This document shows, one piece after another, positions 26,291 to 35,376 of a stretch of 64,000 bases of DNA. Position numbers and translations under genes: made by a program. Position 1 is the stretch's first letter. The number at the start of each line of letters is the position of its first letter. This stretch comes from Bdellovibrionales bacterium (lineage in GTDB: Bacteria > Bdellovibrionota > Bdellovibrionia > Bdellovibrionales > Bdellovibrionaceae): the NCBI GenBank assembly GCA_018266295.1, contig JAFEAQ010000008.1, positions 124,001-188,000 of the forward strand, read 5' to 3'. The notes beneath the pieces were generated by a model, which was not told the DNA's origin, made no database searches, and was given only the letters and a program-made list of their open reading frames with translations.

Positions 26291-27487
26291 ATGATTTTGA
26301 CGTGGTTGGGACCTTTGATTTTAGCAGTGTATTGGCTCCGCCGGTTTGCTATTTCAACAAGTATGGCTCTGTCTGGATTGCAAAAAAGATTTTTGGCTCT
26401 TACAGAGTCTGCGCCGAAGGTGAAAACAATGCTCACCACGAAACTCTGCGGAGTCTCTGTTGGCAGTTTTGTGCGAACTCAGTATAGCGCCGTGGCCTTA
26501 CTCAACTCGCGAGCTTTTTCACGCAGTCATGCTCTTTTACTTTTGTGTCTTAGCAGTGCAGGAACCTGGGCCACAATGCTGGTGATATTACTTTCGTGGC
26601 AGTTTGAACCTCTATTACTGCTTCTTCCATGGCTAGCCGGTGCTATTTATGGAATGTGGCGCAAGCGCACTTTGACTTGGTACCGTCCATTTGGTGATTT
26701 TGCCTTGGTGTTGATCGCTATGCGCTGGGTGCTTCAGAATCAGTCGGTTTTGATGACGAGCCTTGGAGAAAGTGATCTACACTTCCTTTTGGCTGACGGG
26801 CGTTTCCCGGCTCAGCTTCTGTGGTTGGCGGTGGCTTTTACGATGACGCTTTTGATTGGTATCGAGTCTTGGGCTGTGATCTTGGCGCTGGTGTTGGTCG
26901 TTGCGGGATCTTTATCGTTGAACGGCGCGGTGGCGCTGATCATCGGCGAGATGCTAGGTCATGTTTGGTTGCTGTGGTGGCGCTCGCGTAAATTGAATCA
27001 AGATGTCCGCGAGATTACAAAATCCTACGCCGTGGTAAGTTCAGTGGGATTGGTTGTGGCGTTTTTTGTTGCGGGCTTATTGCGAGACGCTTTTGCCTGG
27101 AACTTTACTTTCGAAGGCAGTCAGCTGACTGAGAAGAGTTTGCAGTTTTTTAGTCTGTATTTTGTGATCGTTGTTGTTCAGGCGTTCGCCGTTTTAGCTT
27201 GGGGCCACTTTGCTGCTCAGAAGAAAGTCGACGAAGTTCAAAAAGGAGAATATTTTCCAATTAGCTGGATCACTTTCATGCTGATTTCGAACGAGATCCT
27301 GGACTTTATACTAAAGAAAATTGCGACTCGTTTGGACTTGTTGATTGCGCAGAAAAAAGAACTAGATTCAAAGGATCGGGCTCAGATTCCGACAGCGTTC
27401 CTTGCTGAGCACGAAAACGAAATTACTCAATTGGCTTTGTGGTTGCCAAAAGCTCTCGAAGAAAGCCAAAACGAAAAAAGGATTTAA
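26291..27487 (+). CDS. Multi-pass membrane protein, unknown function
   Basis: A 398-residue protein with roughly nine hydrophobic segments and a charged C-terminal tail of about 60 residues (IAQKKELDSKDRAQ onward). The middle, with LNGAVALIIGEMLGHVWLLW, loosely recalls the repeated re-entrant motif of Na/phosphate cotransporters, but the QSSS signature of that family is missing. I do not assign it. It starts 2 bases after the rsmJ stop and its stop lies 1 base before the GNAT gene start, so it belongs to this operon. Confidence 0.7.
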   Translation: MILTWLGPLILAVYWLRRFAISTSMALSGLQKRFLALTESAPKVKTMLTTKLCGVSVGSFVRTQYSAVALLNSRAFSRSHALLLLCLSSAGTWATMLVILLSWQFEPLLLLLPWLAGAIYGMWRKRTLTWYRPFGDFALVLIAMRWVLQNQSVLMTSLGESDLHFLLADGRFPAQLLWLAVAFTMTLLIGIESWAVILALVLVVAGSLSLNGAVALIIGEMLGHVWLLWWRSRKLNQDVREITKSYAVVSSVGLVVAFFVAGLLRDAFAWNFTFEGSQLTEKSLQFFSLYFVIVVVQAFAVLAWGHFAAQKKVDEVQKGEYFPISWITFMLISNEILDFILKKIATRLDLLIAQKKELDSKDRAQIPTAFLAEHENEITQLALWLPKALEESQNEKRI

Positions 27488-27488
27488 G

Positions 27489-27947
27489 ATGGAAATCTCT
27501 GTTATCTCAGCTCAGCATATTTTGAATGAAATCAACGAATTTTATCAAATTCACTCGCGTACAGCAGAGATTGCCGCCGAAGAAGAGCTCGTGGTGGCCT
27601 ATGCAGATCAAAAATTCATCGGTTCTGTTCGTCTTTGCAATGAAGATGGTGTGTATACATTAAGAACCATGCAGGTTGCTGAAAGCTACCAACGCCGTGG
27701 TTTGGGTTTGGAAATTCTAAACCGTTTCCGTCAACGTGTTGAAGAGTTAAACCTCACCGAAGTTTACTGTATTCCATACACTCATCTTGAAGATTTCTAT
27801 GGCAATGTTGGTTTTAAAAAGATTGATGCTCATCAGGCACCTGAATTTTTGCAAGAGCGAATTGCCACTTTTAGCTCAAAGTACCCTGACAAGAAGTACA
27901 TCCTTATGAAACTGACTTTGACCCCGGATTTGCTCGAAACTCATTAA
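27489..27947 (+). CDS. GNAT-family N-acetyltransferase
   Basis: A 152-residue acetyltransferase. The acetyl-CoA loop is VAESYQRRGLGLEILNRF and the late strand is YCIPYTHLEDFYGNVGF. The start at 27489 has an AAAAAAGGAT ribosome site immediately before it; a longer frame from 27402 would overlap the membrane-protein gene by 86 bases and adds a Lys-rich, unlikely N-terminus. Substrate unknown. Confidence 0.85.
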   Translation: MEISVISAQHILNEINEFYQIHSRTAEIAAEEELVVAYADQKFIGSVRLCNEDGVYTLRTMQVAESYQRRGLGLEILNRFRQRVEELNLTEVYCIPYTHLEDFYGNVGFKKIDAHQAPEFLQERIATFSSKYPDKKYILMKLTLTPDLLETH

Positions 27948-28050
27948 AACTAGACTTAGCAATCGTTTAGTAAAATCCAAGAAACGTCGAAACTTCCTAT
28001 TTGGGACCAGCGTTTCTGGCTATTAGAAATGTTCTAGTGTCCGAACACCG

Positions 28051-28341
28051 TTAATAGTTCCGGCCGGCGCACCAGTTGGCGTATTTCACAAAGCGACTCA
28101 GCATAGAGCAATCATCTTTTTGGTTGCAGAGAGTGCGCACGCAGGTGCCGTCTCGAACGAACTCGCAGGCTTTCGTGATTGCTTGAATGTCTGAATCAAA
28201 ATCACAGTGACCATAGAAACAACCTAACTGCACACAATCGCCGTTGACTCCCCATCGAGGCGTCGGCGAGGGCTGCGGACGTCTGGCAAAACCAGGTTCA
28301 GCAAAAATAGCCAGTGCCAAAAGAATGGTGAGGATCTTCAT
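28051..28341 (-). CDS. Small secreted Cys-rich protein
   Basis: A 96-residue protein with a signal peptide (MKILTILLALAIFAEPGFA) and eight Cys in the mature part, which suggests four disulfides. A Pro-rich start (RRPQPSPTPRW) precedes the Cys domain. No family is recognised. The ribosome site CAGGAGG is strong. It is convergent with the GNAT gene and divergent from the esterase gene. Confidence 0.72.
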   Translation of the reverse strand: MKILTILLALAIFAEPGFARRPQPSPTPRWGVNGDCVQLGCFYGHCDFDSDIQAITKACEFVRDGTCVRTLCNQKDDCSMLSRFVKYANWCAGRNY

Positions 28342-28487
28342 GGGACCTCCTGACGGAGCGAGTATCTAAACTATTTCAACAATTTGTCGCAGATAACAGC
28401 ATCAAGAGAGAAGTTTTCGTCAAATCTTGAAAGCAAGGGAGTATCTCCGTCGACTGTTTGTGGTTTGCTAGGAATGTGGGGGGAGCA

Positions 28488-30074
28488 ATGAAAACTTACC
28501 TTGTGGTGCTGAGCCTTTTGGTCTTCGCCGGTGCAAAGGCTGCTGAGCCAAAAAAAGCGACCGTGGTTGAGCTCGACACAGGATTTATCGAAGGCGCGGT
28601 GAATCTTGATGTCATGTCATTTAAAGGAATTCCCTATGCGGCTCCACCGGTGGGGCATTTCCGCTGGCGAGAGACTCAACCCATGCCACCTTGGATTGGT
28701 GTGCGTAAAACCATGGACTACGGATCTGATTGTATGCAGAAGCCGGATCCGCAAGATGCTGCTCCGCCAACAGTTCCTTCTTCTGAAGATTGTCTTTACA
28801 TGAATGTCTGGCGGCCGGCGATTGTGCCGATGGGACAATCGCTGCCAGTCCTGGTATGGGTTTACGGCGGTGGATTTGTGAATGGAGGCTCATCTCCCGC
28901 CATCTATGATGGGTCAAGCTTTGCGAAAAAAGGCATGATCTTCGTGAGTTTTAATTACCGGTTGGGACGCTTCGGCTTCTTTGCTCACCCCGCACTGACG
29001 GCCGCTCAAGAAGGACCTCTCGGCAATTACGGCCTTATGGATCAGATTTATGCCTTTCAATGGGTTCGCAGAAATATTGCAGCCTTCGGCGGTGATCCGA
29101 ATCAAGTGACAGCCATCGGCGAATCTGCGGGTGGCATTTCGATTTTAACAATGATGACATCACAGCAGGACAAAAAACTCTTTGATCGCGCGGTTGTCAT
29201 GTCGGGTGGCGGGCGCAGCACAATTCTTGGCGGCTTGCCATTGAATACAGGTCCAACAAAAACTGCAGAGACAGTAGGGATTAACTTTGCCGTCGCGCAT
29301 GGGGTCCAAGGGGCGGGAGTACAAGCGCTGGCAGCACTGAGATCTTTACCGGCAGAAGATGTGCGCGGTGACTTGAATATGTCGTCATTGATTTCAGGAG
29401 CTGAGTCGCAAATTTACGCCGGCGGTCCGATTGTCGATGGGAAAATCTTTATTGCCCAGCCGGGAAAAGTTTTAAGTAATGGAAAAGCGGCGAAGATCCC
29501 GCTTGTGATCGGTACAACGGGTAGAGACATCTCCGCCATTTTGGGTAAAAGCAAAGAAGAGGTGTTTGCTCTTTTTGGTGCGAAGGCTGATGAGGCAAGG
29601 ACTGTTTATGATCCCGATGGCCTGAAGACGGCTGATGAATTGAATCAAGAGGTGGGATCTGACCAGATCATGAATGAGCCTGCAAGGTTTGCAGCAAAGG
29701 CAATGACCAGTGCGGGAAATAAAACTTGGGTCTATCGTTTCTATTACGTCGCAGATGTTGAGAAATCCAAAGTAAAAGGAGCGGGTCATTCAAGTGAGTT
29801 GCCATTTTTGTTTGAAACTCTCGAAGCTCGCTTTGGTAAAGATGTCTCGGCCGCCGATCAATCCATGGGAAGCATGCTCAATAACTACGTCAGCATCTTT
29901 GCAAAAACCGGAGACCCAAATGGTTCTGAGCAACCGATGTGGATGCCGTTTGATCCGGGGCAGTCAAATATCTTAAGCTTTCAGCCGGATGCTTCGATCC
30001 TGATGGGGAAAGATCCGTGGAAAGCTCGTCTCGATTTGATGGAGTGGCTGAATAACAACATGAAAACTCCTTAG
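28488..30074 (+). CDS. Secreted type-B carboxylesterase
   Basis: Alpha/beta-hydrolase of the acetylcholinesterase/carboxylesterase B family, 528 residues. A signal peptide ends near residue 18. The oxyanion region is VYGGGFVNGG, the nucleophile Ser213 sits in GESAGG, and the His is in GAGHSSELPFLFE near the C-terminus. The start at 28488 has a GGGGGGAG ribosome site; an upstream frame adds ten residues. It would act in the periplasm or outside the cell, and such esterases are plausible in prey digestion, which is inference. It overlaps the convergent kinase gene by 4 bases. Confidence 0.88.
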   Translation: MKTYLVVLSLLVFAGAKAAEPKKATVVELDTGFIEGAVNLDVMSFKGIPYAAPPVGHFRWRETQPMPPWIGVRKTMDYGSDCMQKPDPQDAAPPTVPSSEDCLYMNVWRPAIVPMGQSLPVLVWVYGGGFVNGGSSPAIYDGSSFAKKGMIFVSFNYRLGRFGFFAHPALTAAQEGPLGNYGLMDQIYAFQWVRRNIAAFGGDPNQVTAIGESAGGISILTMMTSQQDKKLFDRAVVMSGGGRSTILGGLPLNTGPTKTAETVGINFAVAHGVQGAGVQALAALRSLPAEDVRGDLNMSSLISGAESQIYAGGPIVDGKIFIAQPGKVLSNGKAAKIPLVIGTTGRDISAILGKSKEEVFALFGAKADEARTVYDPDGLKTADELNQEVGSDQIMNEPARFAAKAMTSAGNKTWVYRFYYVADVEKSKVKGAGHSSELPFLFETLEARFGKDVSAADQSMGSMLNNYVSIFAKTGDPNGSEQPMWMPFDPGQSNILSFQPDASILMGKDPWKARLDLMEWLNNNMKTP

Positions 30075-32089
30075 CCGTTGGACTGGCAATACTGGGCTAT
30101 CATGTTGAGTAAATCTCCGCGACGAAAAGGCTTACAGAGAAAATCATTGCAGCCTGAATGCAGGCATCGTTTCAGATCTTCTTTCATCGCATGAGCCGTC
30201 AGTGCAATGATGGGAGTCTTAAAACCCTTATCTCGTAGTTCGAGGGTGGCGGTGTATCCGTCCATCACCGGCATTTGCATATCCATCAGCACAAGATCGA
30301 AAGTATTTACGGTCATTGCCTGTAGCGCTTCAAGGCCATTGTTGGCAATAACCACTTCCGCACCTTCTTTAAGTAGATATTGCTGCGCTAAGAGCTGATT
30401 GTCCGTAGAGTCTTCAACGACTAAAATGCGCTTTCCATGAAGGTTGGTCGAACTTTCTGTCGGAGTTTGTCGGTTTTTGGCTGGAGCCTCCGCAGTAGTA
30501 TCTGCATCAAAAACGATGGAGACTTCAAATTCGCTGCCACGTCCAGGTTCACTGTGTTTTAGAATGACATCACCGTCCATGAGATTCGCCAAGCGGCGCG
30601 ATAAAATCAGCCCCAGCCCGGAGCCGCCATACTTTTTACGGATCGAGAGGTCTACTTGTGAAAAGGGCTGAAATAATTTGTGCCGGCTTTCAACCGGAAC
30701 GCCGACGCCGGTATCCTGAATGTTACAAAGGAGTTTTTGTGCCTCAGTTCGAAATGTCACTTTCACTCCACCTTGAGAGGTGAATTTGATCGCATTGCCG
30801 ATGATGTTGATAAGAATCTGCTTAAGCCGGCTTTGGTCGGTGACAATTCTTTTCGGTAAATCAATCATTTCAAAATTCAGCGTAATGCCTTTTTCTTCAC
30901 AGCGAAGTCTGAGCATAGCCTCTAAATCCGAAGCAATCTGTTGTGGAGAGCAAGGAGCTTTTTCGATCTCAAGTTTGCCCGCTTCGACTTTTGAGATATC
31001 TAAAATATCATTGATGATCGTGAGCAGACCAAGGCCCGTGCGTTCAATGATCTCGAGGTATTTGCCGCTTTCACTGCGGGGAAGGGAGGTGTCCTTCAGC
31101 AGGTCGGCAAAACCCAGAATCGCATTCAGTGGGGTGCGGATCTCATGGCTCATATTTGCCAAAAACAGACTCTTGATTTGGTTTGAGCGCTCTGCAATTT
31201 GCCGTTCGCTGTGCATTTCTTGAAGCTCTTCAGTCATTTTGTTGAGAGCAGCCGCTAAGTGTCCAAGTTCATCATTGGACCGCACAGGAACCTTCTTGGA
31301 AAAATCACCGGACCCTACTTTTTTGGCAAAGCCATTGAGCTCGTTTAGGACTCGGGTAAGGCCTTTGCTGAAGGTGATCGTTAAAAGCAAACCGGTGCTT
31401 TCAACTGTAATTACAGCGATAATCAAAAGAATCATCAGCGTGCTTTCAAGCCACCGTGATGCTTCTCCGAGAGTCGATGAGAATTGATTTTCAAACTCCG
31501 TGATTTCTTTGTTGATGACTAAAATTTTGTCCATCAGAGCCTGAACCTCTTCATCACTGGCTCGGCGCCCTCCGGACTGATTGATGAGTTGATGCAGCTG
31601 TTCGGAGGCATCAATAATAGCAAAAATCTGCTGGTCCGCTTTCTCCCAGGCGAAAATAGCTTCACGAAGATAGGATACTTCGTTAAATCGGCGCATGAGT
31701 TTCACCATGGGCACAATATCCTGAGGATGGACCTGACCTTCAAGAAATGCTTGAGTGACGACGGCCATATCCATGTTAGGTTTTTGCATCTCGAGGCGAG
31801 CCGCGTGATCTCCGAGCGGAACTTTAAGGTGTTCACGAAAAGCTTGATAGTATTTTTCGTCGCGGGTGCGGGCATAGGTTTGAATTTCAAGCACCGCATC
31901 TTTCTGCGCTTTTGACCAAAGGCCTTCGCCACCCACGAAAGCCCGCACGGCAGATAAGATATTCATTGCAAATAGCAGAGTGAAAAGTTCGGTGGCAATA
32001 AGCACTGCCATGACTCCCACCACCGCATAGAGTTTGTGGGAGACCGACAGGTTTTTCCATTGATTCTTAAACGGCACTAAACGTTGCAT
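30071..32089 (-). CDS. Hybrid sensor histidine kinase/response regulator
   Basis: A 672-residue membrane sensor. Helix 1 is at about 21-45, a helical periplasmic sensor domain runs to 215, helix 2 is at 217-240 and a HAMP linker at 240-292. The phospho-acceptor is His315 in ANMSHEIRTPLN. The ATPase has NAIKF (N box) and DTGVGVP, GGSGLGL (G boxes). A C-terminal receiver carries Asp603 in LVLMDMQMPVMDG. It has no built-in HPt; the HPt gene lies immediately upstream, so a four-step phosphorelay is likely. Confidence 0.93.
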   Translation of the reverse strand: MQRLVPFKNQWKNLSVSHKLYAVVGVMAVLIATELFTLLFAMNILSAVRAFVGGEGLWSKAQKDAVLEIQTYARTRDEKYYQAFREHLKVPLGDHAARLEMQKPNMDMAVVTQAFLEGQVHPQDIVPMVKLMRRFNEVSYLREAIFAWEKADQQIFAIIDASEQLHQLINQSGGRRASDEEVQALMDKILVINKEITEFENQFSSTLGEASRWLESTLMILLIIAVITVESTGLLLTITFSKGLTRVLNELNGFAKKVGSGDFSKKVPVRSNDELGHLAAALNKMTEELQEMHSERQIAERSNQIKSLFLANMSHEIRTPLNAILGFADLLKDTSLPRSESGKYLEIIERTGLGLLTIINDILDISKVEAGKLEIEKAPCSPQQIASDLEAMLRLRCEEKGITLNFEMIDLPKRIVTDQSRLKQILINIIGNAIKFTSQGGVKVTFRTEAQKLLCNIQDTGVGVPVESRHKLFQPFSQVDLSIRKKYGGSGLGLILSRRLANLMDGDVILKHSEPGRGSEFEVSIVFDADTTAEAPAKNRQTPTESSTNLHGKRILVVEDSTDNQLLAQQYLLKEGAEVVIANNGLEALQAMTVNTFDLVLMDMQMPVMDGYTATLELRDKGFKTPIIALTAHAMKEDLKRCLHSGCNDFLCKPFRRGDLLNMIAQYCQSNG

Positions 32090-32123
32090 ACGGGCCTCGC
32101 TTCTCCTGGCCGCAAAGGGGACG

Positions 32124-32504
32124 TTACTTCCTTGTTGAGTCCACAGTCATGAGTGCTTTTAGCTCGTGGGAAAAAGTTGAGAGCTTTGCAATCGATAACT
32201 GAATTTCTTCTATATCCTGATCAAGAGCGGCTTGCTCAAGGTCTTTGCCGATGTCGGTGATGATTTGAAAACCATATCCGAGTCCGGTGCCTTTGAGCTT
32301 GTGGCCGACCGACTTGATAGCCTCGAAGTGCCGGAGTTTTAAATAGTCCGACAACTCGGTCACTTCACTTTCTCGTCGCGCTAAAAACCCAGGGAGGAGA
32401 TGAAGCAGCTCTGGCGGCACCATTGCGAGCAAGTCGTCATTGGTGTCTGTATACTCATCGTCGCTTCCCCAGTCTAGAGCAGTGTTGGTATGGAACTTAC
32501 TCAT
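32124..32504 (-). CDS. Histidine phosphotransfer (HPt) protein
   Basis: A 126-residue stand-alone HPt. The phospho-accepting His is in SVGHKLKGTGLGYGF, the family signature. The start at 32504 is set by AAGGAGG; an upstream frame would overlap the receiver gene. It lies between two receiver genes and the hybrid kinase gene, all on the minus strand with gaps of 11 to 34 bases, so it probably shuttles phosphate from the kinase's receiver to those receivers. Confidence 0.85.
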   Translation of the reverse strand: MSKFHTNTALDWGSDDEYTDTNDDLLAMVPPELLHLLPGFLARRESEVTELSDYLKLRHFEAIKSVGHKLKGTGLGYGFQIITDIGKDLEQAALDQDIEEIQLSIAKLSTFSHELKALMTVDSTRK

Positions 32505-32515
32505 GGGAACCTCCT

Positions 32516-33208
32516 TTATTTTGCGGTCAGCAAGCCTGAGGCTCGCTCGATCGCTTCGCGGAAGGGCATGGGCTTTTGCCAATGATCAATATGCTTGAAG
32601 TAGTGTTTCCCAGATTCCGGCAGCAGAGTCTCTGTGCAATCCAGCGAAGAGTAAGTCACAATTCGCGGTGGATGGATCTCAAACTTGTGGCGGAGATCTG
32701 CGAACTTATCGATCAGCATATTCGTTTTCTCCATGACCTGTCCTGCGGTGACATTGTTGTCGAGCTTCCAATCGAGGAAGATATAATCCGCATTGCCTTC
32801 CGCGATGGTGTGATGCAGATTTTCATGCTTGTTGGCGACGTCAACGTGATAACCCAAATCGGTCAGCGCCGTTTGCATTGCTAAAGCAAGGTCCACATCG
32901 TCATCGACGATTAAAACTCGCGGCGGCGGATTTGAAATATTTAGGTTTAAGAACCGCGTCTTATGCCAGTGATCGAGCTGTTGCATGATCAGCTGGCGGG
33001 CCACCATGAAAGCTTCGTGCGGGCTTTGCCCGACGCCGGTCGCATGAAAGCTTCCGCCCACATGATTGCAGTCAAATTGAAAGCGCCAAAGATCGTTCTC
33101 CATTTGAAAGCTGTTGTCGATCCAAGAATTCGCCGGCAACTTGTCAATGAGCTCTTGGAGCTCCACTTTATCTAAAACTTGTGTGAATGGCTTAGGTGTG
33201 TACAACAT
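32516..33208 (-). CDS. Receiver-domain protein with N-terminal extension
   Basis: A 230-residue response regulator. The first 95 residues form an unassigned alpha/beta region. The receiver follows: RVLIVDDDVDLALAM with the acidic pocket, the phospho-Asp in YIFLDWKLDNNVTA, IVTYSSL, and the Lys in DHWQKPMPFREA. No output domain follows, so it must signal by binding or pass phosphate on. The receiver is clearly paralogous to that of the next gene (shared YSSL and HWQKP). Confidence 0.82.
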   Translation of the reverse strand: MLYTPKPFTQVLDKVELQELIDKLPANSWIDNSFQMENDLWRFQFDCNHVGGSFHATGVGQSPHEAFMVARQLIMQQLDHWHKTRFLNLNISNPPPRVLIVDDDVDLALAMQTALTDLGYHVDVANKHENLHHTIAEGNADYIFLDWKLDNNVTAGQVMEKTNMLIDKFADLRHKFEIHPPRIVTYSSLDCTETLLPESGKHYFKHIDHWQKPMPFREAIERASGLLTAK

Positions 33209-33220
33209 AAATCCTCCTTA

Positions 33221-33676
33221 CTAGCGGTGGAGCTGATTCAAGAGCCCAAGGGCTCGAATCAGTAATTCCCGCTGGGGTATGGGTTTTTGCCAGTGATCCA
33301 AATGATCAAAGTACGGAGTTTGTGGTACATTAATTTCCGCGTCCGTCAGACTTGAATACGTAATAACTTGCGGCCGGTTCTGCGTACGATATTTCATGGA
33401 ACTGGCTTGGCTATTAAACTTTGCAAACGTCTTTGAGCAATGTTTAATGACCTGGGCCGCATTCACTTCGTGATCTAGAAGCCAATCCATAATGATAATG
33501 TCAGGCTTGGTGGCGCACATTTTCTTGAGGGCTTCGCTCCAATTCAGAGCACACGTCGTTTGGCAGCCCAGGTGATGAAATATCGTTTCGACCTTCAGTG
33601 CTGAATCAACATCATCATCGACAATGAGGACCTGAGTACGAAAATGATGGAGTTGATGAACTCGTTCCTTGTGCAT
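33221..33676 (-). CDS. Stand-alone receiver protein
   Basis: A 151-residue single-domain response regulator. Key residues are in VLIVDDDVDSALKV, IIIMDWLLDHEVNA and LDHWQKPIPQREL. The start at 33676 has an excellent CAGGAGGAA ribosome site; a longer frame to 33805 runs into the divergent promoter region. It is the first gene of the phosphorelay operon and is probably a duplicate of its neighbour's receiver. Like CheY it may act by protein contact. Confidence 0.82.
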   Translation of the reverse strand: MHKERVHQLHHFRTQVLIVDDDVDSALKVETIFHHLGCQTTCALNWSEALKKMCATKPDIIIMDWLLDHEVNAAQVIKHCSKTFAKFNSQASSMKYRTQNRPQVITYSSLTDAEINVPQTPYFDHLDHWQKPIPQRELLIRALGLLNQLHR

Positions 33677-33848
33677 ATCTTCCTCCTGGTACACCAATAG
33701 TTTCCCAAAAAAATGCTTAAGGCAGGGTTGTAAGAAGGTCGTGAGAACTCGACATTTTTGTTTCAAGCTAGGATGAAATCTCATTTTGAGGCGGCATTTT
33801 CTCATAGCGAAAGTGGGCTATAAACAAGCAAAATGATAAAATAGTGGT

Positions 33849-34550
33849 ATGGCTGAAATCCTTTTAATTGATGATAATCAGGATATTGGTGACTTGATCA
33901 CCATTGGCTTAAAACCCAGTGTGGTGACTCATGCTCATACTTTCAGTGAAGCCGAAGAGGCTTTGAAGGCATCTTCTTTTGACCTCCTCATCATCGACAT
34001 TAATTTACCTGACGGAAACGGCTTTGATTTCTGTGTCCGTCTTAGTCAAAATCAACTTTATCAAAACGTACCTAAGATTATTCTCTCGAGTGAAAACGAG
34101 GTGGCGGATAAGGTCTATGGTTTCAGCTGTGGGGCAGATGATTATATGACGAAGCCTTTTCATGTGGTTGAGCTCCGTGCCCGGGTTGAGCGTCTTTTGC
34201 GCCGGATGCAAAACCCTATGAAAAACACCGTTAACGTTGCCGGTTTTACTTTCGATACTGAGTTTTTGAAATGCTACAGAGTGGGCGATAGCAAAAGAGA
34301 TCTTGAGTTGACGCCGACGGAATTCAGAATTTTCTTAACGCTTGTGAAGAGCGAAGGTCACGTAGTGACTCGTAGAAATCTTGAGCAAGCAGCCTGGGAG
34401 CCTCAAGGGTCCCATATCAAAATTCGTGGCATCGATACTCACATCGCCCACTTGCGCAAAAAACTGGGCGCCGAAATGAATATGATCGTCTCGGTTTATG
34501 GCCAAGGATATTCATTTAATAGCAAAGAACCTAAATCTGAAGCGGCTTAA
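33849..34550 (+). CDS. OmpR-type response regulator
   Basis: A 233-residue DNA-binding response regulator. The receiver spans 1-120 with Asp50 in LLIIDINLPDG and Lys in DDYMTKPF. The C-terminal winged helix (ELTPTEFRIFLTLVKSEGHV, then IDTHIAHLRKKLG) is of the OmpR/PhoB class. No kinase gene is on its own strand; the divergent hybrid kinase operon is a possible partner. Its 3' end overlaps the convergent CPBP gene by 20 bases. Confidence 0.93.
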   Translation: MAEILLIDDNQDIGDLITIGLKPSVVTHAHTFSEAEEALKASSFDLLIIDINLPDGNGFDFCVRLSQNQLYQNVPKIILSSENEVADKVYGFSCGADDYMTKPFHVVELRARVERLLRRMQNPMKNTVNVAGFTFDTEFLKCYRVGDSKRDLELTPTEFRIFLTLVKSEGHVVTRRNLEQAAWEPQGSHIKIRGIDTHIAHLRKKLGAEMNMIVSVYGQGYSFNSKEPKSEAA

Positions 34551-35376
34551 GCCGTCCCTTCGCGAGATATTTCTTATAGATAACAAGAGCGAGAACGCCA
34601 TAGATCACGGCGATGATCACGCCGGACTCTCCGCCAAAATAAGGATCCAGAGCACCTGGTTTCAGGAAAGTTGGGTAGATCATCTGTATCCAGAGATTGT
34701 GAACTCCATGGGTCAGTGCTGCGGGAAATACGGTACCTGATTTTTCTCGGAGCCAGCCAATGAAGACACCAAAAGAAGTCACCGTCACCGTAAAGAGCGC
34801 GACACTGAGAGCTGGCTGATCCGAAGTCGCGTAGTTTGAAAAAAGAATCAGCGGCCAATGCCAAACGGCCCAAATAAATCCTGTCAGAAGAAAAGGGTGG
34901 GGCAGATTGAGCGCGATCATTTTTGAATGTAAAAATCCGCGCCAGCCGATCTCTTCACCGAATGCACTGACTGAGCCAATCAGAGCACCTAATACAGGCG
35001 ACACAAGCAGAACCAGCATGAGTGCTTTCGGCGTACTGCCGGCTTTTTCAAGAAGCTTCGGGCTTAGTTGAAATTCGCCAAGCCCTGTTGTGATAAGCGC
35101 AATCAAAATTAGCACCGCTGTCACGGCCGGAACCAAATAGGCCCAGAGATAATAGCGCCATTTGCCAAGTTTGAATCCAATGTCCTTGAATCTCCAGCCA
35201 AAGACCCAAGACAAAACTAAACCGACAAGTCCCGGTGTCCACATCAGTGCAAAAACACGGGCATTGTCTTTGATGCCGGCTTCGGCTTTGGCAATGAAGT
35301 AGACTTCAATCCAAGAAATCAGGAATGTGATCAGCAAAAATGTAATCAGCTGGGCTTTGAGGGAAACTTTTGTCAA
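34531..35376 (-). CDS. CPBP-family intramembrane metalloprotease
   Basis: A 281-residue membrane protein with about seven helices. The glutamate motif EEIGWRGFLHSKM and the following WAVWHWPLIL and THGVHNLW supply the Glu, Arg and His residues expected of the CAAX-protease/bacteriocin-processing fold. Substrate is unknown; family members give bacteriocin self-immunity or process membrane peptides. Its ATG overlaps the stop of the transposase-like gene by 4 bases. Confidence 0.82.
   Translation of the reverse strand: MTKVSLKAQLITFLLITFLISWIEVYFIAKAEAGIKDNARVFALMWTPGLVGLVLSWVFGWRFKDIGFKLGKWRYYLWAYLVPAVTAVLILIALITTGLGEFQLSPKLLEKAGSTPKALMLVLLVSPVLGALIGSVSAFGEEIGWRGFLHSKMIALNLPHPFLLTGFIWAVWHWPLILFSNYATSDQPALSVALFTVTVTSFGVFIGWLREKSGTVFPAALTHGVHNLWIQMIYPTFLKPGALDPYFGGESGVIIAVIYGVLALVIYKKYLAKGRLKPLQI

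Noticed and set aside
26291-27487. Assignment of the membrane protein as a Na/phosphate cotransporter
   Set aside because: Only a loose resemblance in one helix pair; the QSSS repeat motif is absent.
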